A stretch of 64,000 nucleotides of DNA, from contig NZ_CP095045.1 in assembly GCF_022919155.1 (NCBI RefSeq), positions 682,001 to 746,000 of the forward strand, in the 5' to 3' direction. The translations under genes were made by a program, and so were the position numbers. Every line of letters starts with the position of its first letter. Position 1 is the stretch's first letter. The notes below the pieces were generated by a model. It had not been told where the DNA came from. It was given only the letters and a program-made list of their open reading frames with translations, and ran no database searches. This document shows positions 34,585 through 43,081 of the stretch, one piece after another. The stretch comes from Leucobacter allii (GTDB lineage Bacteria; Actinomycetota; Actinomycetes; Actinomycetales; Microbacteriaceae).

Positions 34585-35514
34585 CTACTGCCGCAGGCGT
34601 GCGAGCACCTGCTCGCAGACCCTGCGGGGGGAGAGACCGTGCTTGTGCAGCAGGAAGTCGTTGGGCGCCGACTCCGACCACTCGTCGGCGAGGCCGATGC
34701 GGAAGAGCGGTGTCGTCACGCCGTGGTCGGCGAAGAGCTCGGCGACGAGCGAACCGAGACCGCCGATGACGGTGTGCTCCTCGACGGAGATCACCAGGGG
34801 GGCTCCGCCGGCCGCGGCGAGCAGCCCGGCGGGATCCAACGGCTTGATGGTCGGAGCGTGGACGACGCGAGCCGAGATGCCGTGGGCCTCGAGGAGCTCG
34901 GCGGCAGCGAGTGTGCGCGAGGTCTGGACGCCGGTGGAGACCAGCGCGAGGTCGGCGCCCTCGCGCACCGTGCGCACGGCGCCGAGCTCGAAGCGATAGT
35001 CGGAGTCGAAGACCGGCGCAACGGCGTCGCGGGCGAGCCGGAGGTACACCGGGCCCGCGAAGGTGTCGGCCCAGCGGATCGCCGCTGCCGCCTCGAACTC
35101 GTCGGCGGGCGCGACGACCGTCATTCCGGGCATCGCGCGCATGATGGCGAGATCCTCGATGTCCTGATGGGTCTTGCCGCTCGAGCCGTTGAGCAGCCCG
35201 GCGTACGAGGCCGCGATGCGCACGGGGGCGCCCGTCTGGGCGACGAGCATGCGGACCTGATCGAGTGCGCGATGCGTCAGGAAGACGCCGAAGCTCGAGA
35301 GCCACGGCCGGTACCCGAGCGTGCTCATGCCGAAGGCCATGCCGACCATGCTCTGCTCGGCGATACCGGCCTGGATGAACGCGTCTGGATGCTGCTCCGC
35401 GACCCTGCTCGCCATCGTGGACGTCGCGAGATCGCCGTCGATGACGACGACGCGGTCGTCGCCGCGCACGAGCTCGACGAGCGTGTCGCCCCAGACCTGT
35501 CGTTGGGATCTCAT
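34585..35514 (-). CDS. split transketolase, C-terminal subunit (set 1)
   Basis: The 309-residue protein covers the pyrimidine-binding and C-terminal domains of transketolase. The catalytic glutamate is in AGIAEQSMVGMAFGM, followed by SGKTHQDIEDLAIMRAMPGM and the C-terminal ISVEEHTVIGGLGSLV. It acts together with the N-terminal subunit encoded upstream to move a two-carbon ketol unit between sugar phosphates, using thiamine diphosphate. The start at 35514 overlaps the upstream stop (ATGA), which helps equal production of the two subunits. Confidence 0.93.
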   Translation of the reverse strand: MRSQRQVWGDTLVELVRGDDRVVVIDGDLATSTMASRVAEQHPDAFIQAGIAEQSMVGMAFGMSTLGYRPWLSSFGVFLTHRALDQVRMLVAQTGAPVRIAASYAGLLNGSSGKTHQDIEDLAIMRAMPGMTVVAPADEFEAAAAIRWADTFAGPVYLRLARDAVAPVFDSDYRFELGAVRTVREGADLALVSTGVQTSRTLAAAELLEAHGISARVVHAPTIKPLDPAGLLAAAGGAPLVISVEEHTVIGGLGSLVAELFADHGVTTPLFRIGLADEWSESAPNDFLLHKHGLSPRRVCEQVLARLRQ

Positions 35515-36422
35515 CGGATCGACTCCTTCGGGGGCTCGGGCTGCGGGTCCGGGAACCCGAGCTCGGCGTGGGCGACAGCGAGTTGCGCATCGGTGGCGAC
35601 GCCGTTGTGCCAACGGTATGCGCCCTCGGCGAAGGAGACGCCGCGCCCCTTGGCGGTGTCCGCGAGGATCACCGACGGGCGTCCGTCGGAACCGCGGGCG
35701 CCGGTGGCCTCGTCGAAGGCTCGTCGGATGGCCCCGAAGTCGTGGCCGTCGATGCGGATCGGGCGCCAGCCGAAGCCGGTGAAGACGGCTTCGAGGTCCG
35801 TGTGCCCCATCGGTTCGCTCCGGTCGAAGCGATCGTGCTCCTGCCTCGGCCACCCGAATTGCTGGAGCCCGTTGAGGTCCACGATCGCGGTGAGGTTATC
35901 GAGTCCGTACCGGGGGGCCGAGATGACGCTCTCCCACACCATCCCCTCCTCCAGCTCTCCGTCGCCGAGCATGACCCAGGTATGGAACGTCTTCCCGAGA
36001 CGGCGTGCGGCGAGCGCCATTCCCGCTCCCGCGGAGAGGCCCTGGCCCAGGGAACCACTCGAGGCGTCCACCCCGGGGGTCAGCTTCATGTCCGGATGCC
36101 CCTGCAATCGGGAGTCGCCCCGGTCGAACGTCGCGAGTTCATCGAGCGGGAAGAATCCGCGCATGGCGAGCACGCTGTAGAGGCCGATCGCGTTGTGGCC
36201 CTTGGACAGGATGAACCGGTCGCGGTCGGGGTGCTGCGGCTGCGCCGGATCGATGCGCAGCTCGCCGAAGTAGAGCGAGATGAGCAGATCCATCGCGGAC
36301 AGCGGTCCGCCGATGTGGCCGGCGCCGCTCGCCGCCACGGTGCTGATGACCCGCCAGCGGCCCTCCCGCGACAGTGCCGCGAGCTCGTCGTCCGAGGGCC
36401 GCGCTGGTTTCTCAGGTGTCAT
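35511..36422 (-). CDS. split transketolase, N-terminal subunit (set 1)
   Basis: The 303-residue protein is the thiamine-diphosphate-binding half: GAGHIGGPLSAMDLL, RDRFILSKGHNAIGLY, GSLGQGLSAGAGMALA, and the cofactor motif GDGELEEGMVWESV ending in IVDLNG. Split transketolases are frequent in sugar and polyol catabolic clusters, where they act on unusual ketose phosphates. The operon start lies next to IclR-type site A (36501-36513), whose right arm overlaps the predicted -35 box. Confidence 0.93.
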   Translation of the reverse strand: MTPEKPARPSDDELAALSREGRWRVISTVAASGAGHIGGPLSAMDLLISLYFGELRIDPAQPQHPDRDRFILSKGHNAIGLYSVLAMRGFFPLDELATFDRGDSRLQGHPDMKLTPGVDASSGSLGQGLSAGAGMALAARRLGKTFHTWVMLGDGELEEGMVWESVISAPRYGLDNLTAIVDLNGLQQFGWPRQEHDRFDRSEPMGHTDLEAVFTGFGWRPIRIDGHDFGAIRRAFDEATGARGSDGRPSVILADTAKGRGVSFAEGAYRWHNGVATDAQLAVAHAELGFPDPQPEPPKESIR

Positions 36423-36485
36423 GGGCTCCGCTCACTCCGCTCGCTGGCCACCGGGCGGACGGCGGATGGCCCGGTGTGTCTGTTC

Positions 36486-36514
36486 AAAATATCTTAAAAT
36501 GGACAATGTGTCTA
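36486..36514 (-). promoter_or_regulatory. promoter of split transketolase set 1
   Basis: On the minus strand TAGACA (36514-36509) and TATTTT (36491-36486) are 17 bases apart. The -35 box overlaps the right arm of site A, so a bound regulator would block polymerase. Confidence 0.55.
36501..36513. promoter_or_regulatory. island operator, site A
   Basis: GGACA-ATG-TGTCT, followed by AGTTTGTGGG. It lies between the divergent transketolase set 1 and the first IclR gene. It is one of six related sites in the window (see findings). Confidence 0.7.
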
Positions 36515-36597
36515 GTTTGTGGGATGTAATTGCGTCACGTCGGCGACTCGACGCGATGCAGCCGTCTCTCGTGCGGCAATTGTGGGAAGATCTTGCA

Positions 36598-37398
36598 ATG
36601 GCGAACAGTGCTGCTGCCCCCTCCATGGACATCCTGCTCAAGGCGGATGCGGTCCTCAGCGTTCTCGAGCGGGAGCGGGAATGCTCGGTGCAGCGCCTCG
36701 CCGAGGCCGTGGAGGAGCCGGTCAGCTCCACCTACCGGTTGCTCGCGAGCCTGACCGCCGTCGGCCTCGCTTCGCGGGGGGCCAAGCGCGGCCTCTACCG
36801 CCTCGGCTTTCTGCCGCTGAGGGTCGGCGGCATGCTGGAATCCCAACTCGACGTGCGGGAACTCGCCGGACCGATGCTCTACGCGCTCTCCCGCGTCACC
36901 GGTGCGACGGTGCTGCTGTGGGTGCGTCGCGGGGACGCGGCCGTCTGCATCGAGCGCATCTCGCGTTCGGACGTGCAGACGGCTGCCTCGCGTCTCGGGG
37001 ATTCGATGCCACTGTGGGGCGGTGCGGCGGGACGTGTGCTGCTGGCCCACCTCCCGGCTCCCGAGGCGAGGAGCGTGATCTCGCGCTTCGAGCTCGGCGA
37101 CCGCGGGGGGAAGAGTCTCATCGAGGAGTTGGCAGAGATCCGAGAAGCCGGCTACTGCCTGGCCGAGAGCAGCTCGACCCCCGGAGTCGCCTCGATCAGC
37201 GCGCCGGTGTTCAATCATCGCGGCGAGCTCGAGGTCGCCGTGTCCATCAGCGGGCTGCGCAAGTGGATCGTCGAGGATGGCGGCGCCGCGGTGGATGAGG
37301 TGCGCGCCACCGCCAGGGAGATCAGCGCGACGCTCGGATGCGGCACGGCGGAAGCAGCCGGAGGGTCGGCGGAAGCAATCGGAGGGTCGGCGGAATGA
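36598..37398 (+). CDS. IclR-family transcriptional regulator 1
   Basis: The 266-residue protein has an N-terminal winged HTH (ADAVLSVLERERECSVQRLA, then VSSTYRLLASLTAVGLASRG) and the IclR effector domain (ATVLLWVRRGDAAVCIERIS, PLWGGAAGRVLLAHL, AGYCLAESSSTPGVASISAP). The ATG at 36598 has GGGAAG upstream; earlier ATGs fall inside the operator. Its C terminus ends in a short duplicated Ala/Glu/Gly stretch encoded by a 21-base tandem repeat. Its stop overlaps the start of the second IclR gene. It is a candidate binder of the GGACA-N3-TGTCY sites. Confidence 0.92.
   Translation: MANSAAAPSMDILLKADAVLSVLERERECSVQRLAEAVEEPVSSTYRLLASLTAVGLASRGAKRGLYRLGFLPLRVGGMLESQLDVRELAGPMLYALSRVTGATVLLWVRRGDAAVCIERISRSDVQTAASRLGDSMPLWGGAAGRVLLAHLPAPEARSVISRFELGDRGGKSLIEELAEIREAGYCLAESSSTPGVASISAPVFNHRGELEVAVSISGLRKWIVEDGGAAVDEVRATAREISATLGCGTAEAAGGSAEAIGGSAE
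37348..37389 (+). repeat. 21-base tandem duplication at the end of IclR 1
   Basis: Two copies (37348-37368, 37369-37389) of a 21-base unit beginning GCGGAAGCA differ at two or so positions, and a third partial copy (GCGGAA) follows. They encode EAAGGSA- and EAIGGSA-type repeats just before the stop. This is probably slippage-type expansion of a non-essential tail. Confidence 0.75.
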
Positions 37399-38138
37399 GT
37401 GCGGTCAAGCCGAACAAGGTGCTCGCGAACGCGACCGCCGTCATCGATCTGCTGTCGCGCGAGGGGGCGCTGTCGCCCGCCGAGATCGCGACGGCGACCG
37501 GCATCGCGCGGTCGAGCGTCTATCGCCTGGTCGATGCGCTGGTCTCCATCCGGCTGGTGGAGCCGGCAGCGGCAGCCGCCGGCTCGCGGGTGCGGCTGCA
37601 TCGACGCTGGCTGCGCCTCGCCGACGCGGCGGCGCTCGGCCTGACCGAGTGGTCCGGGGCGCAGGGCGTGCTCGAGGAGGTCGCGCACGACACCGGCCTC
37701 ACGGCATACCTCACCGTTCCCGATGGCGACATGGCCACCTGCGTCGCCTGGGCCCGGGGCAGCGGCATCGATCTGCTCGAGCTGCGGCCGGGGCGGTCCC
37801 TGCCGCTCAACGCCGGAGCCGCGGGCCGGTGCTTCCTGGCCTTCAACGGACCGCTCGCCGATCGGGTGTTCGAGCACGGGGACTGGCCGGTGTTCACCGA
37901 CCGGACGCTCGCCGACACGGCGTCACTGCGGATCGATGCCGAGACGAACCGTGCGCGGGGGTACGTGCTGTCCGATGAGGACGTCACGGTCGGCGTCGGT
38001 GCCCTCGGCGTGCCCCTGATGCGAGACGGGCAGCTCGTCGGCTGCCTCTCGGTCGGCGGGCTCGCGGAGGCCATTCGCGGGGAGCAGGAGTCGCTCGCCC
38101 GACGCGTGGCCCGCGCCGCGGATCGCCTGCTCGGCTGA
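37395..38138 (+). CDS. IclR-family transcriptional regulator 2
   Basis: The 247-residue protein has the IclR HTH (NATAVIDLLSREGALSPAEI, then SSVYRLVDALVSIRLVE) and an effector domain (GLTAYLTVPDGDMATCVAWA, PLNAGAAGRCFLAF, RGYVLSDEDVTVGVGALGVP). It overlaps the first IclR gene by four bases (ATGA), so the two are made together and may form a heteromer or sense two effectors. It is followed after 213 bases by the aldehyde dehydrogenase preceded by site B. Confidence 0.92.
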   Translation: MSAVKPNKVLANATAVIDLLSREGALSPAEIATATGIARSSVYRLVDALVSIRLVEPAAAAAGSRVRLHRRWLRLADAAALGLTEWSGAQGVLEEVAHDTGLTAYLTVPDGDMATCVAWARGSGIDLLELRPGRSLPLNAGAAGRCFLAFNGPLADRVFEHGDWPVFTDRTLADTASLRIDAETNRARGYVLSDEDVTVGVGALGVPLMRDGQLVGCLSVGGLAEAIRGEQESLARRVARAADRLLG

Positions 38139-38258
38139 ACGGCCCCATCCGCTTCGCCGGCACCGCCGGCCCCACCAGCTCCGACCGCCCTGCAGACTCC
38201 GGCGGCCGTGCCGTGCGGCTGGCGGGTTCTCGGTCTCAGGCGCATCGCTCTGCAAAAC

Positions 38259-38271
38259 GGACAAACTGCCT
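38259..38271. promoter_or_regulatory. island operator, site B
   Basis: GGACA-AAC-TGCCT followed by ATTGTGTGAGAA, 80 bases upstream of the aldehyde dehydrogenase start. It matches sites A and C over about 23 bases. Confidence 0.65.
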
Positions 38272-38351
38272 ATTGTGTGAGAAACTGAACTGCCGATGCT
38301 CGGATCACTGGCCGGGCACTGCGTTTCCAGCACAACGAAGGAGTCGAGGAA

Positions 38352-39772
38352 ATGACGGGAATCGATACGGGCGCGCCGCAGGAGATGTTCGCGGTGCACG
38401 ACAAGTGGACCGGGGAGGTGATCGCGCACGTGCCCGCGGACGACGCGGAGAGCACGCGCCGGGCCCTGGAGGAGGCGCAGCAGGGGTTCGCCGAGTGGTC
38501 GCGGCTGCCGGCGCACCGCCGCGCCGCGATCCTCGAGCGGTTCGCGGATTCGCTCGACGAGCAGAACGAGGAGATCGCCGAACTGCTGACCCGCGAGACG
38601 GGCAAGATCATCTCCGACGCGCGCGCTGAGATCGCGGCAGCCGCGCGCATCTTCCGCGGGTTCGCGCGCGAGTCCCTGCGGCATTTCGGTGATGCCATCC
38701 CCCTCGATCGGCAGCCGGGACTCGAGGGCGACCTCATGCTCACGAAGCACGAGCCGCTGGGTGTGGTCGCGGCGATCGTGGCGTTCAACTTCCCCGCCGA
38801 GCTCTACGCGCACAAGGTCGCCGCCGGCCTCGCGGGCGGCAACGCGGTCGTCGTGAAGCCCGCTGATAAGAATCCCCTCGTCGGGAATCGCATGACCGCG
38901 CTGCTGCACGCCGCGGGCGTCCCGACGCGGGCGCTCATCGTGCTGAACGGTCGGGGGTCGGTGATCGGCCCGGAGCTGTCGGCCAGCCCGTTGATCCGGG
39001 CGATCAGTTTCACCGGGAGCAGCCGCGTGGGGGTCATGATCGCGGAGAACGCCGCGCGCAACATGACCCGGACGTTCATGGAGCTCAGCGCCAATGACGC
39101 GCTTCTCGTCCTCGATGACGCCGACATTGATCACGCCGTCGAGGAATCGCTGAACGGTCGCCTGCTCGCCAACGGTCAGGTCTGCTGCGCGACGAAGCGG
39201 ATCGTGCTGCATCGCAGCATCGCCGAGGCATTCATCGCTCGGCTCCGGACCCGGCTCGCGGAGGTCGGCGTCACGGGCGACAGCCCCGCACCCGGGGTCA
39301 AGGTCGGTCCGCTGATCAGCGAGGACGCCGCTGCCGGCGTGGAGGCCCAGGTCGCCGCGGCGCTCGCGCAGGGGGCGGAGATCGTCTCCGGGGAGTCCGC
39401 CGAGGGGCCCACTACGAGCCGACGATCCTGCGGGTCCCCGAGACCTGCGATATCGCCACCGATGATGAGGTCTTCGGCCCGGTGTTCTCGGTGATCGTCG
39501 TCGATGACGACGACGCCGCGGTACGCGTGTCGAACAGCTCCTCGTTCGGGCTCACCGGCGCCGTGTTCTCGCGGGACATCTACCGGGCGTACCGGATCGC
39601 CGATCGCCTCGAGGCCGCCCTCGTCTCCATCAACGGCTCCAACAACTACCGCCCCGATGGCAGTTCGTTCGGGGGGTACAAGCAGAGCGGCCTCGGTCGC
39701 GAGGGATATCTCTCGTCGCTCGAGGAGTACACGCAGGTGAAGAGCATCGTGCTGCGCGGCATCCGCGGCTGA
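38352..39772 (+). pseudogene. aldehyde dehydrogenase, frameshifted near 39404
   Basis: The 5' frame holds cofactor-binding and catalytic parts: VAAIVAFNFPAEL, VVVKPADKNP, FTGSSRVG, FMELSANDALLV and the catalytic cysteine in NGQVCCATKR. The 3' frame supplies EPTILRVPETCDIATDDEVF, FGPVFSVIVVDDDDAAV, the SSFGLTGAVFS segment and the GSSFGGYKQSGLGREG end. The join lies at the run GGGG CCC (39404-39410): adding one G restores one 473-residue ALDH. It is therefore either an undercalled homopolymer or a very recent mutation. It begins eleven bases after AAGGAGT and ends just before a strong bidirectional hairpin. Confidence 0.88.
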
Positions 39773-39780
39773 ACGGAACG

Positions 39781-39842
39781 GCCGACGAGCGAGGGCTCGG
39801 CCGGAGAGCGGAAGCTCTCCCGCCGAGCCCTCGCTCGTCGGC
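39781..39842. terminator. strong bidirectional terminator hairpin
   Basis: A long inverted repeat: GCCGACGAGCGAGGGCTCGG at 39781 pairs with its complement ending at 39842, with an inner GGAGAG/CTCTCC stem and a small loop near 39809-39814. It lies between the convergent ALDH and alcohol dehydrogenase genes and can serve both. Confidence 0.9.
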
Positions 39843-39849
39843 GTACCGG

Positions 39850-40890
39850 CTACGGCTGCAGGACGAACTTGCCGACCGCGTCGTTCGCGAAGTCGGCGAA
39901 GGCCCGCGCGCCCTCGTCCAGGGGGGCGACGCGGGTGATGATCTCGGAGAGCCCGACGCCGCGCGCCACCGCCTGCTGCGAGGCCTCCATGAGCTCGGGC
40001 ACGCTGAAGACGAACAGGCCCCGGATCGTGAGCTGCCGCAGGATGATGTCCGGCACGGGGTCGAGCTCGAGGGAGCCGCCCAGGCCGACGAGGACGACGG
40101 TGCCGAAGTCGCGGACGGACCGCACCGCGGAATCCCGGCCGAATCGGTTTCCCGAAGTGTCGATGGCGATATCGGCGCCGCCCGGGATGACCGCGTCGAG
40201 GTCGAACTCGGATCCCAGGAACACCTCCGCGTGCCCGAGGGACTTCGCGAACGCGATGCGCTCCGGGCTCATGTCGGTGGCGACGGCGCGCAAGCCGAGC
40301 GCCGCCGCCCAGGCGAGGACGGCGAGGCCCACCGGGCCGGCGCCGACCACGAAGACCGTGTCCCCGGGCGCCGCCTGCGCATGCTTCAGGGCGCAGTAGG
40401 CCGTCGACGCGCCGCAAGCGAGAAACGAACCGGTGGCGAAATCGATGTCGTCGGGAAGCGAGACGCAGTCGGCGGCGTCCGCGATCACGCGCTCCTGCAT
40501 GCCGCCGTTGCGGGTGCGGGAGTACACCCCCATGTCGATCTTGCAGTGCTGGTGCAGGCCGACGCGGCAGAACTCGCAGGAGCCGCATCCCGAGTAGTGC
40601 ATCAGGAAGACGCGGTCACCGACGCGGGGGAATCCGACTCCGGGGCCCGTCTCGACGACCACGCCTGCGATCTCGTGGCCCGGGCTGATCCTCGGGTCGC
40701 GCGGCTGGGCGCCCTGCTGCATCTCCTCCGGGGTCATGTGGTAGTAGTGCATGTCGCTGCCGCAGAGGCCGGCGGCTCTGACCTCGATCAGCACCTCACC
40801 CGGCGCGGGCCGCTCCACGTCGACCTCGACGATGTCGACGCGATGCTTGTCCGTGAATCTCAGCGCTCGTGCGCGGTGGGAATCGCTCAC
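39850..40890 (-). CDS. zinc-type alcohol/polyol dehydrogenase
   Basis: The 346-residue medium-chain dehydrogenase keeps both zinc sites: catalytic LCGSDMHYYH and GHE, and the structural cluster CGSCEFCRVGLHQHC. The NAD motif is VVGAGPVGLAV. HYYH after the catalytic cysteine resembles the sorbitol/idonate branch. It lies alone between the terminator and site C (40979-40991), which controls its promoter. Confidence 0.92.
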   Translation of the reverse strand: MSDSHRARALRFTDKHRVDIVEVDVERPAPGEVLIEVRAAGLCGSDMHYYHMTPEEMQQGAQPRDPRISPGHEIAGVVVETGPGVGFPRVGDRVFLMHYSGCGSCEFCRVGLHQHCKIDMGVYSRTRNGGMQERVIADAADCVSLPDDIDFATGSFLACGASTAYCALKHAQAAPGDTVFVVGAGPVGLAVLAWAAALGLRAVATDMSPERIAFAKSLGHAEVFLGSEFDLDAVIPGGADIAIDTSGNRFGRDSAVRSVRDFGTVVLVGLGGSLELDPVPDIILRQLTIRGLFVFSVPELMEASQQAVARGVGLSEIITRVAPLDEGARAFADFANDAVGKFVLQP

Positions 40891-40978
40891 TGTCTTCCTC
40901 CTTGAGTCGGGTGGCGTGTCTCGTGGGCGGGATCGGCGCCCGAGCCGATCACCGATACCATCATACTTCCTGCATGGC

Positions 40979-40991
40979 GGACAAACTGTCT
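40979..40991. promoter_or_regulatory. island operator, site C
   Basis: GGACA-AAC-TGTCT followed by ATTTTGCGG. It lies 88 bases upstream of the minus-strand alcohol dehydrogenase; a minus-strand TATGAT at 40965-40960 would place the site near -35. Confidence 0.7.
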
Positions 40992-41078
40992 ATTTTGCGG
41001 CGAGCATTGGGCGCCTCCGTGCCGTCGTGATGGGCGAAGAGGCGCGGCGCAGGCCGGACGCGCCCGGTGGGTCTGCCG

Positions 41079-41999
41079 TCAGCCGGCGTGACCTGCGGCG
41101 AGGCCCCCGGTGCGGCTCGGCCGGATCACCGATCGGTACCCCTCCTCGAGGTACACCGCGGTCTCGTCGTAGAAGCGCGTGGCGTAGGAGGCGTACAGCG
41201 CGTCGACCACGAGGAGCTGCCCCCACTTCGCGGTGACGCTCTCCCCGTAGACCGCGCTGCTCGCCGATGAGGAGGCGGTGGGCAGCACCAGGTCACACAC
41301 CTGGGCGAGGCTCGACGACACGTTCGACGTGATGGCGACGGTGGCGGCGCCGTGGAGGCGCGCGATGTCCGCCGAGGACACGATCGGGTCGGACTCCCCG
41401 GAGTCCGAGATCGCGATGAGCACGTCTCCGGCCTCCAGGGAGGCTGCGCCCATCGACTGGACGGTCTGATCGCGGAAGAACTGGCAGCGCTTCCCGGCGC
41501 GCACGAATCGCATGATGGCGCTCTCCGCAGCGGTCGCAGAGGCGCCCATGGCGGAGAACTGGACGACGGACGCGTCATGGATCAGCTCGATGATCTGCGC
41601 GATCGCATCGGGGGAGACGAGCTCCGCCGTGCGGCGCAGCGACTCCATGCTGCTGTAGGCGACCTTCCCGAGGACCTGCTCCACCGGGTCGTCCCGCAGC
41701 ACGCCCTCGTAGACGTGCTGCGGGCCGAGCTCGTCGAGATCGGGGCCGCGCGAGTAGATCGCCTGCGCGATTCCCAGGCGGAGTTGATTGAACCCGTCCA
41801 TCCCGAGCTCGCGGATGAAGCGGGAGACCGTCGAATCGGCGACTCCGGCCCGCGCCGCGAGCTCGCTCAAGGAGCTCGCCTGCGTCTGCTCGGGTGACGC
41901 GAGGATCACCTCGGCGACGCGTTGGAGGGCAGGACTCAGGGAACCCGACGCGTGCGAGACGCGGTGCAGCAGATTGGTGTCGTTCGCCATGTCGTCCAC
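41079..41999 (-). CDS. RpiR/MurR-family transcriptional regulator 1
   Basis: The 306-residue protein has an N-terminal HTH_6 domain (LSPALQRVAEVILASPEQTQ, then ELAARAGVADSTVSRFIREL) and a SIS sugar-phosphate isomerase-like domain (VVQFSAMGASATAAESAI, VLIAISDSGESDPIVSSADI). Such regulators sense phosphorylated sugars. It is the last gene of the operon SDR, GatD-like dehydrogenase, second dehydrogenase, RpiR. It may bind the repeat array in front of that operon at 45058-45214. ATGs at 41999 and 41990 are both possible. Confidence 0.92.
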   Translation of the reverse strand: MDDMANDTNLLHRVSHASGSLSPALQRVAEVILASPEQTQASSLSELAARAGVADSTVSRFIRELGMDGFNQLRLGIAQAIYSRGPDLDELGPQHVYEGVLRDDPVEQVLGKVAYSSMESLRRTAELVSPDAIAQIIELIHDASVVQFSAMGASATAAESAIMRFVRAGKRCQFFRDQTVQSMGAASLEAGDVLIAISDSGESDPIVSSADIARLHGAATVAITSNVSSSLAQVCDLVLPTASSSASSAVYGESVTAKWGQLLVVDALYASYATRFYDETAVYLEEGYRSVIRPSRTGGLAAGHAG

Positions 42000-42019
42000 G
42001 CCTCGAGTCTATGCGCGGG

Positions 42020-43081
42020 TCACGCCGGATCCGATGCGCCGGGCGACGTGATCATGGGCTTCATGCCCGACCCCGACGTCGCGTGCGCCACGGCCGCGGC
42101 GATGTCCTCGAGCCCGAATCGTCGCGACACGAGCTCGGCGAGCAGTGCCGAGTCGTCGGCGAGCAGTTCGAGCCCGTCGGCGAAGTCCTGGTTGCGCGCC
42201 CCCGTGGTGCCCGTCATGACGATCTCGCGGTAATGCAGCGCGTTCACATCGATCTGCGGACGCGCGGCATCGCCGAGCCCCGAGAAGACGTTGAGCCTGC
42301 CGGCGCGGGCGAGCAGGTCGGTCGCCCCCGCGATGACCTCGGGCGAGGAGACGCAGGTCAGCACCACGTCGGCACCGCGACCGTCGGTCAGCCCCATGAC
42401 CTCGTCGTGCACGTCGGCATCGGTCGCGTTGATCAGCACGTCGGCACCGAGCCTGCCCGCGATATCGAGACGCGACTGGCGGCGATTCGCGATGATCACG
42501 CGAGCCGCGCCTGCCCGCTTGGCGAGGAGCGCGTGCAGGCAGCCGATCGGGCCGGCGCCGATGATCACCACGTCGTCCCCGGGGCCGATGCCGACCGCGC
42601 GCTGACCGTGCAGGCAGCAGGCCGCGGGTTCCATGAGCGGCGCGACGTCGAGCGGCATGGTGCTCGGCACGCGGAAGACGTTGCCGCGCGCCAAGGCGCG
42701 CGCGGGCACCAGCATGTACTCCTGGAAGCCGCCGTCGAGCGTCACGCCGAAGGCTTCGTAGTCCGGGCAGAGCTGATTGCGGCCGCGCGCGCAGAGTGCG
42801 CACGCGCCGCACCCGATGTTCGGCGCGACCGCGAGGCGGTCGCCGACCCCGAAACCGGTGACGCGATCGCCGACCGCGGCAACCTCTCCGGCCACCTCGT
42901 GCCCGAGCACGCGAGGCGTGCCCTCGGGGAGCTTGAAATGCCCGTGTCGGAGGATGCGGAGATCCGTGCCGCAGATGCTGGCCGCGCGCACGCGCAGCAG
43001 CAGATCGCCTGCTCCGAGCTCCGGGATCGGGCGCTCCTCGACGGCGAGCCGGCCTGGCCCCGAGAACACCGCGGTCTTCAT
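42020..43081 (-). CDS. zinc-type alcohol dehydrogenase
   Basis: The 353-residue medium-chain dehydrogenase has the catalytic motif SICGTDLRILRHG and GHE, the structural zinc cluster CGACALCARGRNQLC, EPAACCLHG, and the NAD fingerprint VIIGAGPIGCLHA. It probably oxidises a polyol or sugar phosphate. Its ATG overlaps the stop of the GatD-like gene (ATGA), and it lies 20 bases before the RpiR gene. Confidence 0.9.
   Translation of the reverse strand: MKTAVFSGPGRLAVEERPIPELGAGDLLLRVRAASICGTDLRILRHGHFKLPEGTPRVLGHEVAGEVAAVGDRVTGFGVGDRLAVAPNIGCGACALCARGRNQLCPDYEAFGVTLDGGFQEYMLVPARALARGNVFRVPSTMPLDVAPLMEPAACCLHGQRAVGIGPGDDVVIIGAGPIGCLHALLAKRAGAARVIIANRRQSRLDIAGRLGADVLINATDADVHDEVMGLTDGRGADVVLTCVSSPEVIAGATDLLARAGRLNVFSGLGDAARPQIDVNALHYREIVMTGTTGARNQDFADGLELLADDSALLAELVSRRFGLEDIAAAVAHATSGSGMKPMITSPGASDPA

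Noticed and set aside
33349..36180. A 943-residue plus-strand frame across the LacI end, SDR and transketolase set 1
   Set aside because: Low-complexity arginine/glycine composition and full overlap with three genes having clear catalytic motifs on their own strands.
36501..36513. GGACA sites as -35 promoter elements only
   Set aside because: A consistent -10 at fixed distance is not seen at all six, while the inverted-repeat symmetry is kept; they look like operators overlapping promoters.
39781..39842. Long inverted repeat as a mobile-element end or attachment site
   Set aside because: It sits between two convergent genes, folds into a single hairpin and has no partner copy or transposase; a bidirectional terminator explains it.
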